A model generated the notes under the pieces. The model was not told where the DNA came from and ran no database searches. It saw nothing but the letters and a program-made list of their open reading frames with translations. Source: Albifimbria verrucaria (Eukaryota > Ascomycota > Sordariomycetes > Hypocreales > Stachybotryaceae). From it: 64,000 nucleotides of DNA. Position numbers and translations under genes: made by a program. This document shows, in pieces, positions 50,118 to 60,972 of this stretch. The stretch spans positions 4,092,001 through 4,156,000 of the forward strand of contig JAHREC010000009.1 in NCBI GenBank assembly GCA_020081605.1. Direction: 5' to 3'. Positions within the stretch are counted from its first letter, which is position 1. The number at the start of each line of letters is the position of its first letter.

Positions 50118-53100
50118 TCACTCTACCTCGTTCCACATCATCTGAAGCTGCATTAACTTCATGGATTCACTTGGAGCGTTGGCGTTCGCCATGCCTGCCT
50201 GCATCTTTTCAAACTCTTGCGCGCCCGTGACGCCATGCTCTGTCTCATACCAACCCAAAGAGCTGTTGCCGTGTAAGTAGCCGTCTGTCGTGTCCGACAA
50301 CGCGGCCATGCTGTTCATGCCCTGATACATGAGGCTCATCTGGCCGTGATGCATTGCTTGCATCATCTTGATGCCCCGCATCTGTATAATCATCTCTATG
50401 TGCGGTACTGTGGCGTTGTACACCTTCATACGCCGCGTCCCAAAGGCCTTGAACTCGTTGAGGGCCGTCTCTGAAGCTTCTGACCCAGCCGGGCCCGCGG
50501 CGCAGACCTCGAGCCACATCTTGCGCATCCGGGGAGACCAGAACTGGCAGCATAATGCACGTTCGTCAAAGACCTCCTTAACGGGGACTGAGTCGCCAAG
50601 CTCTGTATCAGCTACGAAGCTGAGATAACAGTCCTGGCAGCACAACGCCTCCGGATATCCCCACCACTTCGTCTTCTCTCGGGATTTATCCCAGCACACG
50701 CAGGCACAGAAGCAAACTTCTTGACATGGTCAATGTAGAGGCTGAAAACACCCTTATCGGTAGCCTCGGCCCACTTGTCGATAAACTGACGGAAACGAGG
50801 GTGGTGAGTGCAGAAGTTGCAGACTATGGTGGCTTCTCGGTCCCGAGCTACAGATTCAAAGAACTTGGCGACACCTGACACTCCCAAGATGCCAATATAG
50901 CAGGCTTCGCATACGCTCAGGCCGTCACAACCACCGGCAACCGTCCACCAATTGCCTCGTATGATTCCATTTTCCGTGCAAGGGACGAGGTTCGCAATCT
51001 TCGATGCAGCTTCCCAGAACACGGCGTATTTGCGCTGCCACAGAGCCTCGCCTAGAGCTGATCTCATGGGGATGTTTCGACTAGACAACGCACATGTCCA
51101 TCTTTGACCGAGCGTCTCAAGGAAGGCATCGAAGCCTGAAGCAGGGACGTGACGCTCAAACTCGTTTTCGAACATGGTGAGTTCCGCCTTATCCAGAAAG
51201 CAAGCCTCACAAACGTGCATGTTCTCGATTGTGCGGCGAGGATGATACCAGTTGCACTCATTGGACCGCACATCCTTGCCTTCGCATGCTGGCAACGAAA
51301 GGCGCCGGGTTGCCGCCGCTACAAAGCCTGACCAGTCGTTTTCTTTCGACATCTTGTCCACAGCACGGCTCAAATACGATACGCCTAAGTCGCATGACCA
51401 ATTCTCGCCCTCCTTTTGCGGACCTTTTAGGTCGAATCTGGATTCGAAACTGGTACCTACCACCCGATCCTCCAGGCAAGCCTCACAGGCAATGAAGCCT
51501 TCGATTTCACTTTCTCGCATCTTGTACCACTTGACGTTGTCTGCGGCAGGTCGGAAATCACTGCCCTTGCATGGTATCGTGTCCAGGCGTTTCTTCATAA
51601 AGGACTGCAGCTGGTCAAGATTACCACTCCGCAGTGCCCTGGCCAAAGCATTTCTTTTACGCGTGGCTTCCAGAATCCGCATGTCGATTCTGTTCCATTC
51701 TCCCGTTTGATCCGATTGAAGTGATGAGCAAGGGATGTATCTCGGATGTTCTCATCATGGCATCTCGTGCAGAAAAGGTAATCGGGTATATCCGGAAGAC
51801 AGTACCAATCGAGTGAGTAGGTCACTTTTCTTTCTTCGGGGCAGTATGAGACCACATCATTAGGTGATCCTGTGGCTCGAACTGGAGGAACTTCTCGAGG
51901 TGCCTGATCAGGAGGATGTACGCTCTTCGCCACTGCCGGTACGGTCCGCGGCTCTTCTTGGACAGTTAACCCGTCGAGCTGAGATGATAGAGACGTAATA
52001 AGGTCTTGTTGCACATGAGTTGGTGTATCAATGTGCTGATTGGCAGGTACTGGAGCCGAGGATGGCACGTAGACTGGAATCTCTGGCACATACGTAGTGG
52101 AGGGGTTGTACGGAAGAGTCGTGTTATTGGGTGCTTGAACCGACGATGGCACGTAGACTGGATTCTCAGGTACGTTTGTGGTGGGCGGCACATGTGACAG
52201 AGGAGCATTGCCAGATACTTGAGCTGAGGGTTGCACGTATACTGGAGCCTCTGGTGCATGCGTGGTAGATGGCGCGTATGATAGAGTAGTATCACTGGAT
52301 ATTTGAGTCGACGACGGTACGTAGACCGGAATCTCTGGCGCATGCGTAGTGGACGAGATGTACGGCGTGATACTATTGGGTGCTGGAGCAGACGATGGCA
52401 CGTAGACTGGAGCCTCTGGCGCATGTGCGGTGGATGGCTCATACGGTAGGTGAGTATTGCCAGGTGCTTGGGCCGAGGTTTGGGTTGGAGTTGAACTGGG
52501 TAAGTTAGTTGTAGGAGGTGTAAGCTGCGGGTGGTGAGTCGGCTGCTGCCACGACGGCGCAGGCATTGGAGGCTGATAATACCCATGTTGATCTCTATGT
52601 TCCGTATTAGCTACTACAGGCTGGTAATAATGAGTCTGCTGCGACTGGCTCTGTGCAGGTAGAGGGGCCTGATATTGCTGGTAGTTGGCAGCCGAGGGAG
52701 GTGCATAAGTCTGCTGAGTGTTGTTATACTTTTGCACTATAGCTTCTTGGCCTGTGAGGTACGATTGATAGATCTTTGTGACTGCGAGGCAATCTCCGGG
52801 GTATGAAGCGTTTAAGGTGTTTGGAAAGCTTGGAAAGGCCAGACTTCACTGGTGTTGCATCGGGTGGCGGAGCGAAGTGAGAAGGCGTATAGCTGTATTG
52901 TTGCTGGTATTGACTGGCACTTGTGGAAGGTGACGGTTGCGTATATTGAGAGTAGGATGGGCTTGGATATGTGTTCGTGGGAACCTGAGGCGGTTGAGAG
53001 GGATAGTTCGAGTACCCTGTGGAAGACCCTGTGGAAGGGTTGTATGTTGATGGAGACGGGAGCCATGTCTGGGTGGCTTGGCTTGGCGGATTAACGGGAG

Positions 53101-53409
53101 AATATGTGTGAATAGCGGACTGAGAGCCTCCTGGCTGGTGATAACCGGCCGGGGCTTGAGGCTGTTGTTGAGGCAGCGTGTGAGGGTATCCTTGGTTTGG
53201 CGGTGAAGTTGGATGGTATGGCTGAGGCCCCGGTGGAGGAGCATAGTAAGAGTTCGCTCCTCATTCTGCGGAACCGCCGATCCTACCGGCGGTGGATAGC
53301 CATAAGACGGCTCCCGGTGATGAGGAGTCGGGTTCTGCTCAGAAGGCTGTGTGTGTTCGTGTCCTGGTGGCAGAGGCGCAAGGGCATCGTAATGGCCCGT
53401 ATAAGTCAT
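50118..53409 (-). CDS. Cys-rich fungal protein with Gln/Pro-rich N-terminus and tandem repeats
   Basis: ATG 53409 gives MTYTGHYDALAPLPPGHEHT. The N-terminal 350 residues are Pro/Gln/Tyr-rich. A segment AVTKIYQSYLTGQEAIVQKY precedes five 27-28-residue tandem repeats (52040-52436). The C-terminal half has spaced Cys pairs in recurring modules: LFCTRCHDENIRDT, FIACEACLEDRVVG, MHVCEACFLDKAEL, LSVCEACYIGILG and CCQDCYLSFVADTEL. These look like repeated CxxC metal-binding or disulfide units. It ends MKLMQLQMMWNEVE. Fungal databases often label such proteins 'integral membrane protein', but I see no membrane segment, so function is unknown. Frame breaks: early in the N-terminus (about 53250), 52800-52850, 51640-51643 and 50700-50704. 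Each break sits where the composition continues in another frame. Confidence 0.6.
52040..52436 (-). repeat. Intragenic tandem repeat, five units of about 84 bp
   Basis: Translated units share T(T/A)xxPExPVYVPSSxxxP, for example THAPEAPVYVPSSAPAP, THAPEIPVYVPSSTQ, THAPEAPVYVQPSAQ, TNVPENPVYVPSSVQ and TYVPEIPVYVPSSAP. Units differ by several substitutions, so expansion is not very recent. Confidence 0.9.
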
Positions 53410-54129
53410 GATGGTTGCTCACCAACCAAGACTGGAGTCTAGAGATTGCAACACCCGATTTAAATGTCTCCAGGATCCGCGATGACGCAAATCGGCAGTG
53501 AACAACGGGACGGACGAGCATGCTATTTGAAGGCAGCCCGGGGCCTCGGACAACCCATGAGTGCCGGAAGCTGAAATGCGGCTGAAACGGGGGTCTAGAC
53601 CGTGTCCATTCCCACGCGCCGCTGCATTGCGCATGGCCCCGAGGTTGACCGACTCGCAAAGCAGGTTGCAGCAGCTTCCGCAGGCACTCGAATTGGCTGG
53701 AGATTACGAGTTAGCCCCTCGAGCGCAGAATCAGCCTGTCCCGTCTGCACAAGAAATGCTACCACGGCACAGCTCGCGCAGGCTGTCTGGCTGGCCACGA
53801 CGCTCCCATTATAACCGATTTCCCGGCCTAAGCTTCCCTGCTTCTGTCCAGCTGCATATTCGGGAAGGATCCGAGTTCATGTGCGCACCGAGTTGCCCAA
53901 TGCGATGCCACCATGTGTAACAGCGATACCTGCTCGCTGTCTTGGTCAGACAGTACGCTTTGCTGGTAGCTGCGGGGCAAGGCTGCAGCCATGAGCCTCA
54001 TGATGCCTAGACAGAGAGCCTCGTCTGAGGCCAACCTTCTTCTTTTCTTCTTGAACTGATCGACCGGATGGGTAGGTTACCAGGTGCGTGTCAGTAGCTG
54101 ATTGTACGCTTGTGATATTGTGTCCCATC
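53410..54129. other. Divergent promoter region
   Basis: The space lies between the Cys-rich gene (-) and the PARP-like gene (+). No coding evidence is seen. Confidence 0.5.
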
Positions 54130-56178
54130 ATGTACATCCAGTGCTATGCAGATCCACCAGGGACCATCAACCCAGCTAAGCTATCCTCGCCGTCGGTCCA
54201 AACCTTTGGCGAGAGAGTCGCTCCGCCTGCATCTACCATAGCTTCTCTTAAATCTCCTATCCCTCGTCTGCCTCGCTTGTCCTCGGACTGGGAGATTGAA
54301 CACGATCTTGTGGCACGGATCAACGCAGCTCAGTATCAGATCCGGAAAGAATTCGAGGAGTCTTCAGGCTTCAAGAAGCTCCCAGCAAGAACAAAGGCTG
54401 GTTTTATTTCGCACAGAGGGCATTTCCTAAGGCAAATCAATAGAGAGTCAACCCTTACATTCCGGTCGACCCAGATGCACCTCCGGGGGCTACGGTTGTT
54501 GTGGACGATGCCAGCTCCACAATATACGATGTGTACATGTTAAGGGTCGATATACCAAAAACATAAACTTATTCCGAAGACATCAAGTGAGTCTTAATAT
54601 TAATCTGAGGAGTTTTGTAACGAGACACTAATGAGAAGTCCTATAAAGGTGATATGGAGTGCCCAAACTGAAACGTATTCCCTCTTGACCCGTGAAGGTC
54701 GAGTCGGGTTTCTAGGTAAAGGCATGAAGGAAGTAGAATCACCAGTGTTGTCCAAGGTCGTATCTCGGTTTCGCACACTCTTCCGCTATAAAACTAACAG
54801 GCCATGGCGTCGAAGGTACGACAAGTCATATGGGTTAAGTTACGAGTTTACGTTTGTCGAGCTAGATTACACAGATAAGGCCTTTTGTTCCAGCAATTTG
54901 CCAGATTATGCAAAGATAAATGCCCCAATTCCAGAGGAAACGAGAGAAATGATGGAACTCATGCTTTATGGTGGTCGCGTGTCGTCAGCCGAAAACTGCG
55001 GAGGCGCGGATTCGACAGAAACCAGGTGTTCCTTCGGCGCTCCCTACATGCAGCTTGGTTCATGGACAGTGTACCTGGGCTTTAGAATGTTGGAGAAAAT
55101 CTTCAAGTATCTTAGCTCTGTACAACGCATTCACTGGAAAACAATCATTAGGGCCTCGGTCTGGTATCGCAGCCGTATCCCCTTTGCGCGGGCCATGATC
55201 GGTTACCTATGATATCAAGCTATCAAGCCATCTTCCTTGAGCTTCGGTTCCTCTGGTCGCTGCAGCCGTGGAAAGGGATATCTGATATGCTAACCAAGGT
55301 GCACCAGCAAGCCTCACTCCAGCTTAGTGCCCACAAGGCTCTTGCCCAGCCGCTTTATCAGGCTTATAGTTCTTTGAAGCATGGCTTCAAACGCTTAACC
55401 GATCCCTCAACAGACGAATTCCAGGCCTTGGCTGGTTATCTACATCAATCATGCCACTATACCCATCGCATGACGTTAGAACTCAAGGACATCTACCGCG
55501 TATTCGTCAAAGCAAACCTCCCGAATCCTTACTATGACTGGGTCATAGCCAAACAAGACAACGATGCTTGTGGAGAGGAAAGGCGTCTCCTCTGGCACGG
55601 CACACCACTGGATTCCCTTCTAGGCATCCTCGACTTGGGGCTACAGATACGCAGGCGAGGTGCCAGCTTGACGGGCACCATGTTTGGTAATGGGATATAT
55701 CTGGCAGACGTGTCCAGCAAGTCAGCGGGATACTGCAGGCACGAGCAATGGGGCGGCGAGGCGGTGCTTCTCCTGTGCGAAGCTGATGTTGGATCGCAAC
55801 GAATTCAAAGCCTGTCGAATATTTGCGACGGGCATGAGGTAATAGCAGAGTCCGAAGGGTTGAATAGGTGCATCGAAGGCGTGGGGAAGACAGGGCCGCC
55901 TGCTTGGAAACAGGTTGGATGGGATGCGTATGGGCTCCCTTGTTCTGGGCCAGTTCTAATGGTTCGTCAATTCCGTTACCTGAGTACACAACGTCTCCCG
56001 TTTCTTGCCACCCGCGGATACTTTGTGCTAACCGAAATGCCATTCCTAGCCTGACCCGACTATGCCCTACTGCTCTACCTTCTCAGGGGGCACGTTGCTG
56101 TTCAATGAGTATGTGCTGTACGACCCTGCTCATGTACTGATACGCTACATCTTTCGCATCAAGATCAAAAACTATTGA
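54130..56178 (+). CDS. PARP-like ADP-ribosyltransferase with divergent WGR domain
   Basis: Transfers ADP-ribose from NAD+ to targets, typically in DNA-damage signalling. A possible start is ATG 54130 (MYIQCYADPPGTINP); no BRCT domain, common in fungal PARPs, is seen. The WGR-like region spans about 54500-54880: TIYDVYMLRVDIPK, ETYSLLTREGRVGFLGKG (the Trp of WGR is Glu here) and YEFTFVELDY. The catalytic domain is clear: ERRLLWHGTPLDSLLGILD (His), TGTMFGNGIYLADVSSKSAG (Tyr) and GEAVLLLCEADVG. A last exon after intron 55984-56086 supplies LLFNEYVLYDPAHV with the catalytic Glu. The H-Y-E triad is thus complete. The stop is TGA 56176-56178. The regulatory domain between 54970 and 55260 switches frame several times, with further breaks near 54430 and 54560, so its exact sequence is not readable. 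An intron likely lies near 54586-54648. Confidence 0.72.
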
Positions 56179-57742
56179 TGACCCCTGTAGAGCCGTCAAT
56201 GCTTGAAGCGCATAGCCAAGCACGCCAGCACGTACCGGCAGTTAGTGGAGTTCGAACTGACAGGGTCTGAGCGGGAAACGCCGGGGCCCGGCGCCAAAGC
56301 CGGAGCCGTGCCGTGGGTCTCGGCGCCGAGCAGCATTCGAGGACCACCTGTGAACTGAGACATTAATTAGATTACTAAATTCAATGTACATAATTTGAGG
56401 TAATTTTGGGTCAAGGTAAAATAATTACTGAAAGTAGTCATCTTCGCAACGCTATACTGCTTCTCTTTGAGTGGTATTATTGCCAGATTGGTACAGCTCG
56501 CTCATTTCCGGGCTTTCCATCACGAGCTTGGCATTGCTCAGGCGCTACCGCCGTGCCTCATCCGCAGCCGACGATCCCCAAAGGCTCGGGATGATCCGTG
56601 AGTTTGGGACGGCCGTAATTAATTGTCTCTGTGCTTCTAGACGTCCTTGCAGGAGCGGATGCAATGGAGACCAACGTGCATCTGCCCACACCTCGACTAC
56701 CATGTCTATAAAATAAGACAGCGTTGCAGGCTCCTGGTCGCGCCATGCAGCCTGCAAGGCCATGGTGGTTGCAGTAACGCAGGTTACCCCATGCCGAGAC
56801 CTGGTAAATCTAAGGTAGCAATGGTTGTGGACTGTTCTAGAATTGCAGTTACCGATGCAATGGAGGCGAATTTTTGCTACTGGTCATTTATTATCCACCT
56901 AGTCTCGTTGTCTGCATACGAGCATGTATCAAGGACAATAAGGTCGGCATCCAACGTAGCCTCTGCCTCTCAATTGCCATGCTTCACGACTCCATCACAC
57001 GACCACCTTTATCGTTGAGTCACAAATGTATACAAGCAAAGGCATCAGAGGGTATAATTCATAAAGAAAAAGCAATTTCATTATGTGATATCTCAACCAT
57101 CAACAGTATGTACTTGACGCGTTCATTGTGAGTCCTGAAAGAACTGGCCCATATGTCATGGCCATACCCAACTGTTATGTTCCAAACATGCTAGAATTTT
57201 ATGACATCCCTATATGAGAGCAGAGAACCAACGGTCCCGGCCCGCTGTTTCCCAGAACTAGAGAAAGGGGCGGGTGGGAACATAGCAATTGGCAACAGGC
57301 GCTCTATGAAGAACGGTGTAAGACAAGAATTGCCTATTCACTAATTCTCTCGCCCCTTTCCTGGCTCTATGTGACTTCGGTTTTGTTGTATTGAATTAAC
57401 GCCCAGAGTTCCTCGAAAAGCAGAAAGATGAAGCAGTATGAAAAGGGAACAGGTAGATGAAAAGTAATATGACGTGAGTTGCAGTGCCGTCGCTCAGGAT
57501 GCAATGACTGAATGCAGTGCTGGCAGCCAAATCATCTCTAAATAGAATTATATCGAACACGGGGTAGTCATCGTTACACAGTGGTATCTTTGAAAAATGG
57601 TCGTTTGCATCCGAAGAGTGTAATAACTTCGAACAACCGGTGCGTGGCGAAAGAAAAGTGAACCAGATAGAAAATCAAAGGCAATCCGGAAAACAATAAC
57701 GATATTAAGCTGAGAGTGTGTGTAAGGGAGGGTAGAAGGGCA
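56179..57742. other. Intergenic, convergent 3' ends
   Basis: The flanks of the PARP-like gene (+) and the first DUF8032-type gene (-). No gene is supported. Confidence 0.5.
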
Positions 57743-58641
57743 TTAGTCTTCGTTGGCCGCTTCGTCTCGCTTCATGCGGTCTGTCCAGCGACGCTTGCCG
57801 GGTCGTGCCTCGTAGTGTGGCGCGACTGCCTTGACATCCTGCATGGTGCTCTCGAGAGCGGCACGATATTTACTGCGGTAATTGTCCACTAGAGGGTTAC
57901 GGTCAGCTTATGCATTATCTCGAGTTTAAGAAGCGGGTATGGTCTTACACGCTCGCTGAAGGAAGACCGTCCTGCCAGCAAAGACTCGACTTTGCAGCCA
58001 AGCCATTCGATATCCGAGCTCGTTGAGTCGGACTTCCTTGCCTCTGGTCGCCTTGCTCATTCGGGGAATGGCAACCTCGCCCTCTTGGGACTCTCCCATG
58101 GGGACCTTTACCATCTCCGTCTTGAACTTCTTCGCACCACGGCGGCTGGCTTCGCGGCCTTCGGTTTCTTGCGTGCCATCATCCGCGTAGTCATCCGTGA
58201 AGAAGCGGGAACCAGTGGGACTGGGCGGAGGACTCTGCATCTCACGGGGAAAGTAGCTGCGCGGGAATACGCTCGCTCCTTTACGGAAGCTGTCCGGGAT
58301 CTCATCAGTGTTGGCACCTTCAAGCGTCGCCCGCACACGGAGACGAGAGCCGCGCGCCTGGTCCTCAACGACGATGAACTTGCGGCGCTTAGGCTCAGGG
58401 ATCTCTGGGAAGAGCCCATGAGGCTCGTTGGCATTAGACCGGCTGTGGCGTCTTGCGGGAACAGCGCCTGCGGTATGAGGGGCCATATGAGACATGGATC
58501 CTCCCGGACCGCTGGGCGGGTAGGCATGGCCGCCATACCCCGCGAAGACTTGAGTCTGTCTTACATCGTCACCACCCGCGCTTGTTTGGGCGGAGCCTTG
58601 GTGGTGGTGGTGGTGGTGGCCGTCGTAGGAATCACCATCCC
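57743..58641 (-). CDS. DUF8032-type fungal protein, paralogue A (first exon unresolved)
   Basis: Readable from an acceptor at 58641/58642 (TTTTGTAG). GDSYDG is followed by a poly-His run from (GGT)n, then SGGDD-like sequence and a basic linker. The conserved domain is RKFIVVEDQARGSRLRVRAT, DEIPDSFRKGASVFPRSYFP, KEVRLNELGYRMAWLQSRVF and GRTVFLQRA. An intron at 57889-57948 leads to a last exon LDNYRSKYRAALES ending in MKRDEAANED (TAA 57743-57745). The order of features matches paralogue B downstream: aromatic-rich first half, FPRSYFP against YPRACCP, and the final helix before an R-rich end. It is shorter and has extra linkers. I could not place a convincing 5' exon; one ending in MPSLMINP near 58690 is possible. 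The function is unknown; a DNA- or chromatin-associated role is only a guess. No frame breaks are seen here. Confidence 0.6.
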
Positions 58642-59365
58642 CTACAAAACGGGCAGGTTAGCGGCAATCCAACGCAACGACTGGGATTAATCATGAGTGA
58701 GGGCATGTCCGCGTGTGGAGATGACAGAGACGTTGCAGGGGTAACACGTGCAGGAAGGGTGTCATCTTGTAATGAAGCATGCAGGGGAGATGAGGGGTTT
58801 GCAAGGATGTCGCTTGGCGAACACCAGAAAACTGGGTTCCCTGATGCCCATCCCAGCGTTATAGGCCGTAAGGCACATTGAACTTGTCTTAATAGACTGC
58901 AAAAACGAGAAGCCAAACGAGAAACTCAGGAGTAATGCAATGACTTCCAGTCGTGTGTTGTGTAGCGACTTCATCAATATTGTACATGATTGTGCCAGGA
59001 GCGGTATTGTGAACGATGAAGAGGTTTCCAATTAACCCTCTCGCCATTGAGGCATGCAAGTTCGGTGCAGACGGTCAACAATGGACGCGTGCGAATTAGG
59101 TAACATGAAGCAGGAAGAACAATGTTACAAACCCATTCCCCAACAAAACGTGTAAAGCGCGAGTCCAAAATGCAGAGTGCTTTTTGAGTAAAAGACCAAA
59201 AAAAGGAAAACAGGACAGAGACATATGGTATCAAATCAAACAATTCAACACAGCATTCGCCGAAACAAAAGCAGTGAAGATCCAATGCGGTGTTTGTGTA
59301 GGTGGGTGCAACGGAGGACAGTGCAAAAGTGTTTGGAGGTGCTGCGGAGTGCGAGGGTTTCTTCA
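58642..59365. other. Intergenic between DUF8032-type paralogues
   Basis: Holds the 5' end of paralogue A and the 3' untranslated region of paralogue B. No separate gene is seen. Confidence 0.5.
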
Positions 59366-60972
59366 TCACATTTGGTGGAACATACCGACTTCGTCTCCGC
59401 CACTCTGAGTACTGCCGTCTGGGTGGGCGCCGGGGTGGTGGTGGTGCAGTGGTTGACCCATGTTGCTCAGTCCAGGCTTGCCCATGCCTGGTGCGGCTCC
59501 TGGACCCATGGGGCCTGGACCAGCAGACATCCCAGGGGGCCACCGGGGCCGGGCATGTGAGGAGCACCGGGATGAGGTCCGGGGTCTGCTTGCGGTTGTT
59601 GATCTTGGCCAGGCGACGAACGCGACGACTGCGAAGGCGAGGGTCTTGGTTGCTGTTTCGCCAGCTATCCACCGCTCGCTGGATCAGACCGCGCTTGCCC
59701 CGCAGAGAGAGGTTCAGTTGTGCCAAAGCCCATCCTACACGGTTGCAGTCCGTCTCGTACATCAACCGGTTTCCGCGGTACTGCTCCTTGGGGCAACAAG
59801 CCCTGGGGTAGACGCAGTTCTCTTGCTTAAACTCTGGGCTGAGCTCGTCAATGTTGACAGACTCGACGTCGCAGCGGATGGTGTATTCCATCTTGACCCG
59901 GTCCCTCGAGTATTCAAAAGCAATCCACTGGACGCCGTTGCCATCTTGCCTAACGATAAGCGGCGTCGTCGCTGGGATCGGCCCAGGAGCAGCGTTCGGG
60001 TTGACAGCTGCTGCTGCGCTACCCGGACTTTGGAGCTGTCCGCCGTTCTGGGGGTGGTGACCCTGTGGCATAGGAGATGATTGCTGTTGCTTCTGTAACT
60101 GCAAGGGCACCTGAGGCTCAATCTTAGGGCGGGGGCTACCCGTCATTCCAGCTTGCGCGTGCTGAGATGCGTGCTGCGCCATCTGGTTCTGAGGCGCGGC
60201 GTGCGACATCATCATGTTTGGTTGCGAGGTCATGGTCTGCTGGGGTGTTGCGCGTGCTGGGCATAAGGTGACGCGGTCGGCTGGTGCTGCATGGGCTGAT
60301 ACTGAGGTGGGTGTTGGTAGTACATCGACTGCTGCATGTGCTGCGAAGGCGGTTGCCCATAGATACTCCTGTGCTGGTCATGCTGCGAAGGTGAGGCTAC
60401 CGAGGCCGGAGAATTGGACTGCGGCGTATGATATGACATTGGAGGGTAGGGAGGTCTCGGCATTTGAGCTGCGGCCATCATGTCGGAAGCTTCTGGGCAG
60501 TTCATGTTAGTCCATCGAAACGTACTTTCGCGTTTTGCTCGCGGAAATGCGACTTACCTGCGGATGTGTATCCGCTATTGCCGCCTGGAGTGCTGTAAGG
60601 GCTTGGGTGGTTGTAGTAGTTGAGGTTGTCTTGCGTTCCAGTCGTCTGGTTGCCTGGCTGGTACCCTTGCGGAAGTGAGTGAGTTGATGAGTACGCGCTC
60701 TGGTGCTGAGATGGGGGTGGGTGCGCTTGAGAATGGTGTTGCTGGTGAACAATACTCGGGGTCGCGAGTGGTGCAAGTTGTGGGAAGCCGGAGGACCCTG
60801 TTGCTGGTGGTGGGGATGATGCTGCATAGAGAGAAGACCCATCAGTAAGACATCGACATGAACACAGGCTATAGTTGGACAAAGAAAACAGTTCGAGGCA
60901 GGACGCGTTGGTGTTTTATTTTCTCCTTGGTGGTGTCGAGGTTTGGGGAGCTCCAACGGAGTGGGCCATCAT
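59366..60972 (-). CDS. DUF8032-type fungal protein, paralogue B, Gln-rich
   Basis: Possible first exon from ATG 60972 (MMAHSVGAPQTSTPP). Gln/His/Pro-rich sequence follows (HQQHHSQAHPPPSQHQSAY). An intron, GTAAGT to CCCAG at about 60500-60560, joins YTSA to EASDMMAAAQMPRPPYPP. The conserved domain is VQWIAFEYSRDRVKMEYTIR, ESVNIDELSPEFKQ, CVYPRACCPKEQYRGNR, NRVGWALAQLNLSLRGKRG and LIQRAVDSWRNS, then a basic RLRSRRVRRLAKINNRKQ. The Gly/Pro/His-rich tail ends DEVGMFHQM at TGA 59366-59368. Frame breaks: near 60805, at the G run 60242-60245 (coding C), at 59569-59571 and at 59535-59539. Low-complexity Gln tracts next to a compact basic domain suggest a nuclear regulator; this is inference. Confidence 0.7.

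Noticed and set aside
1119..60245. Programmed ribosomal frameshifting as an explanation for the many shifts
   Set aside because: The sites share no slippery heptamer or following structure, occur in nearly all genes and are always repaired by lengthening a run. Sequencing error is simpler.
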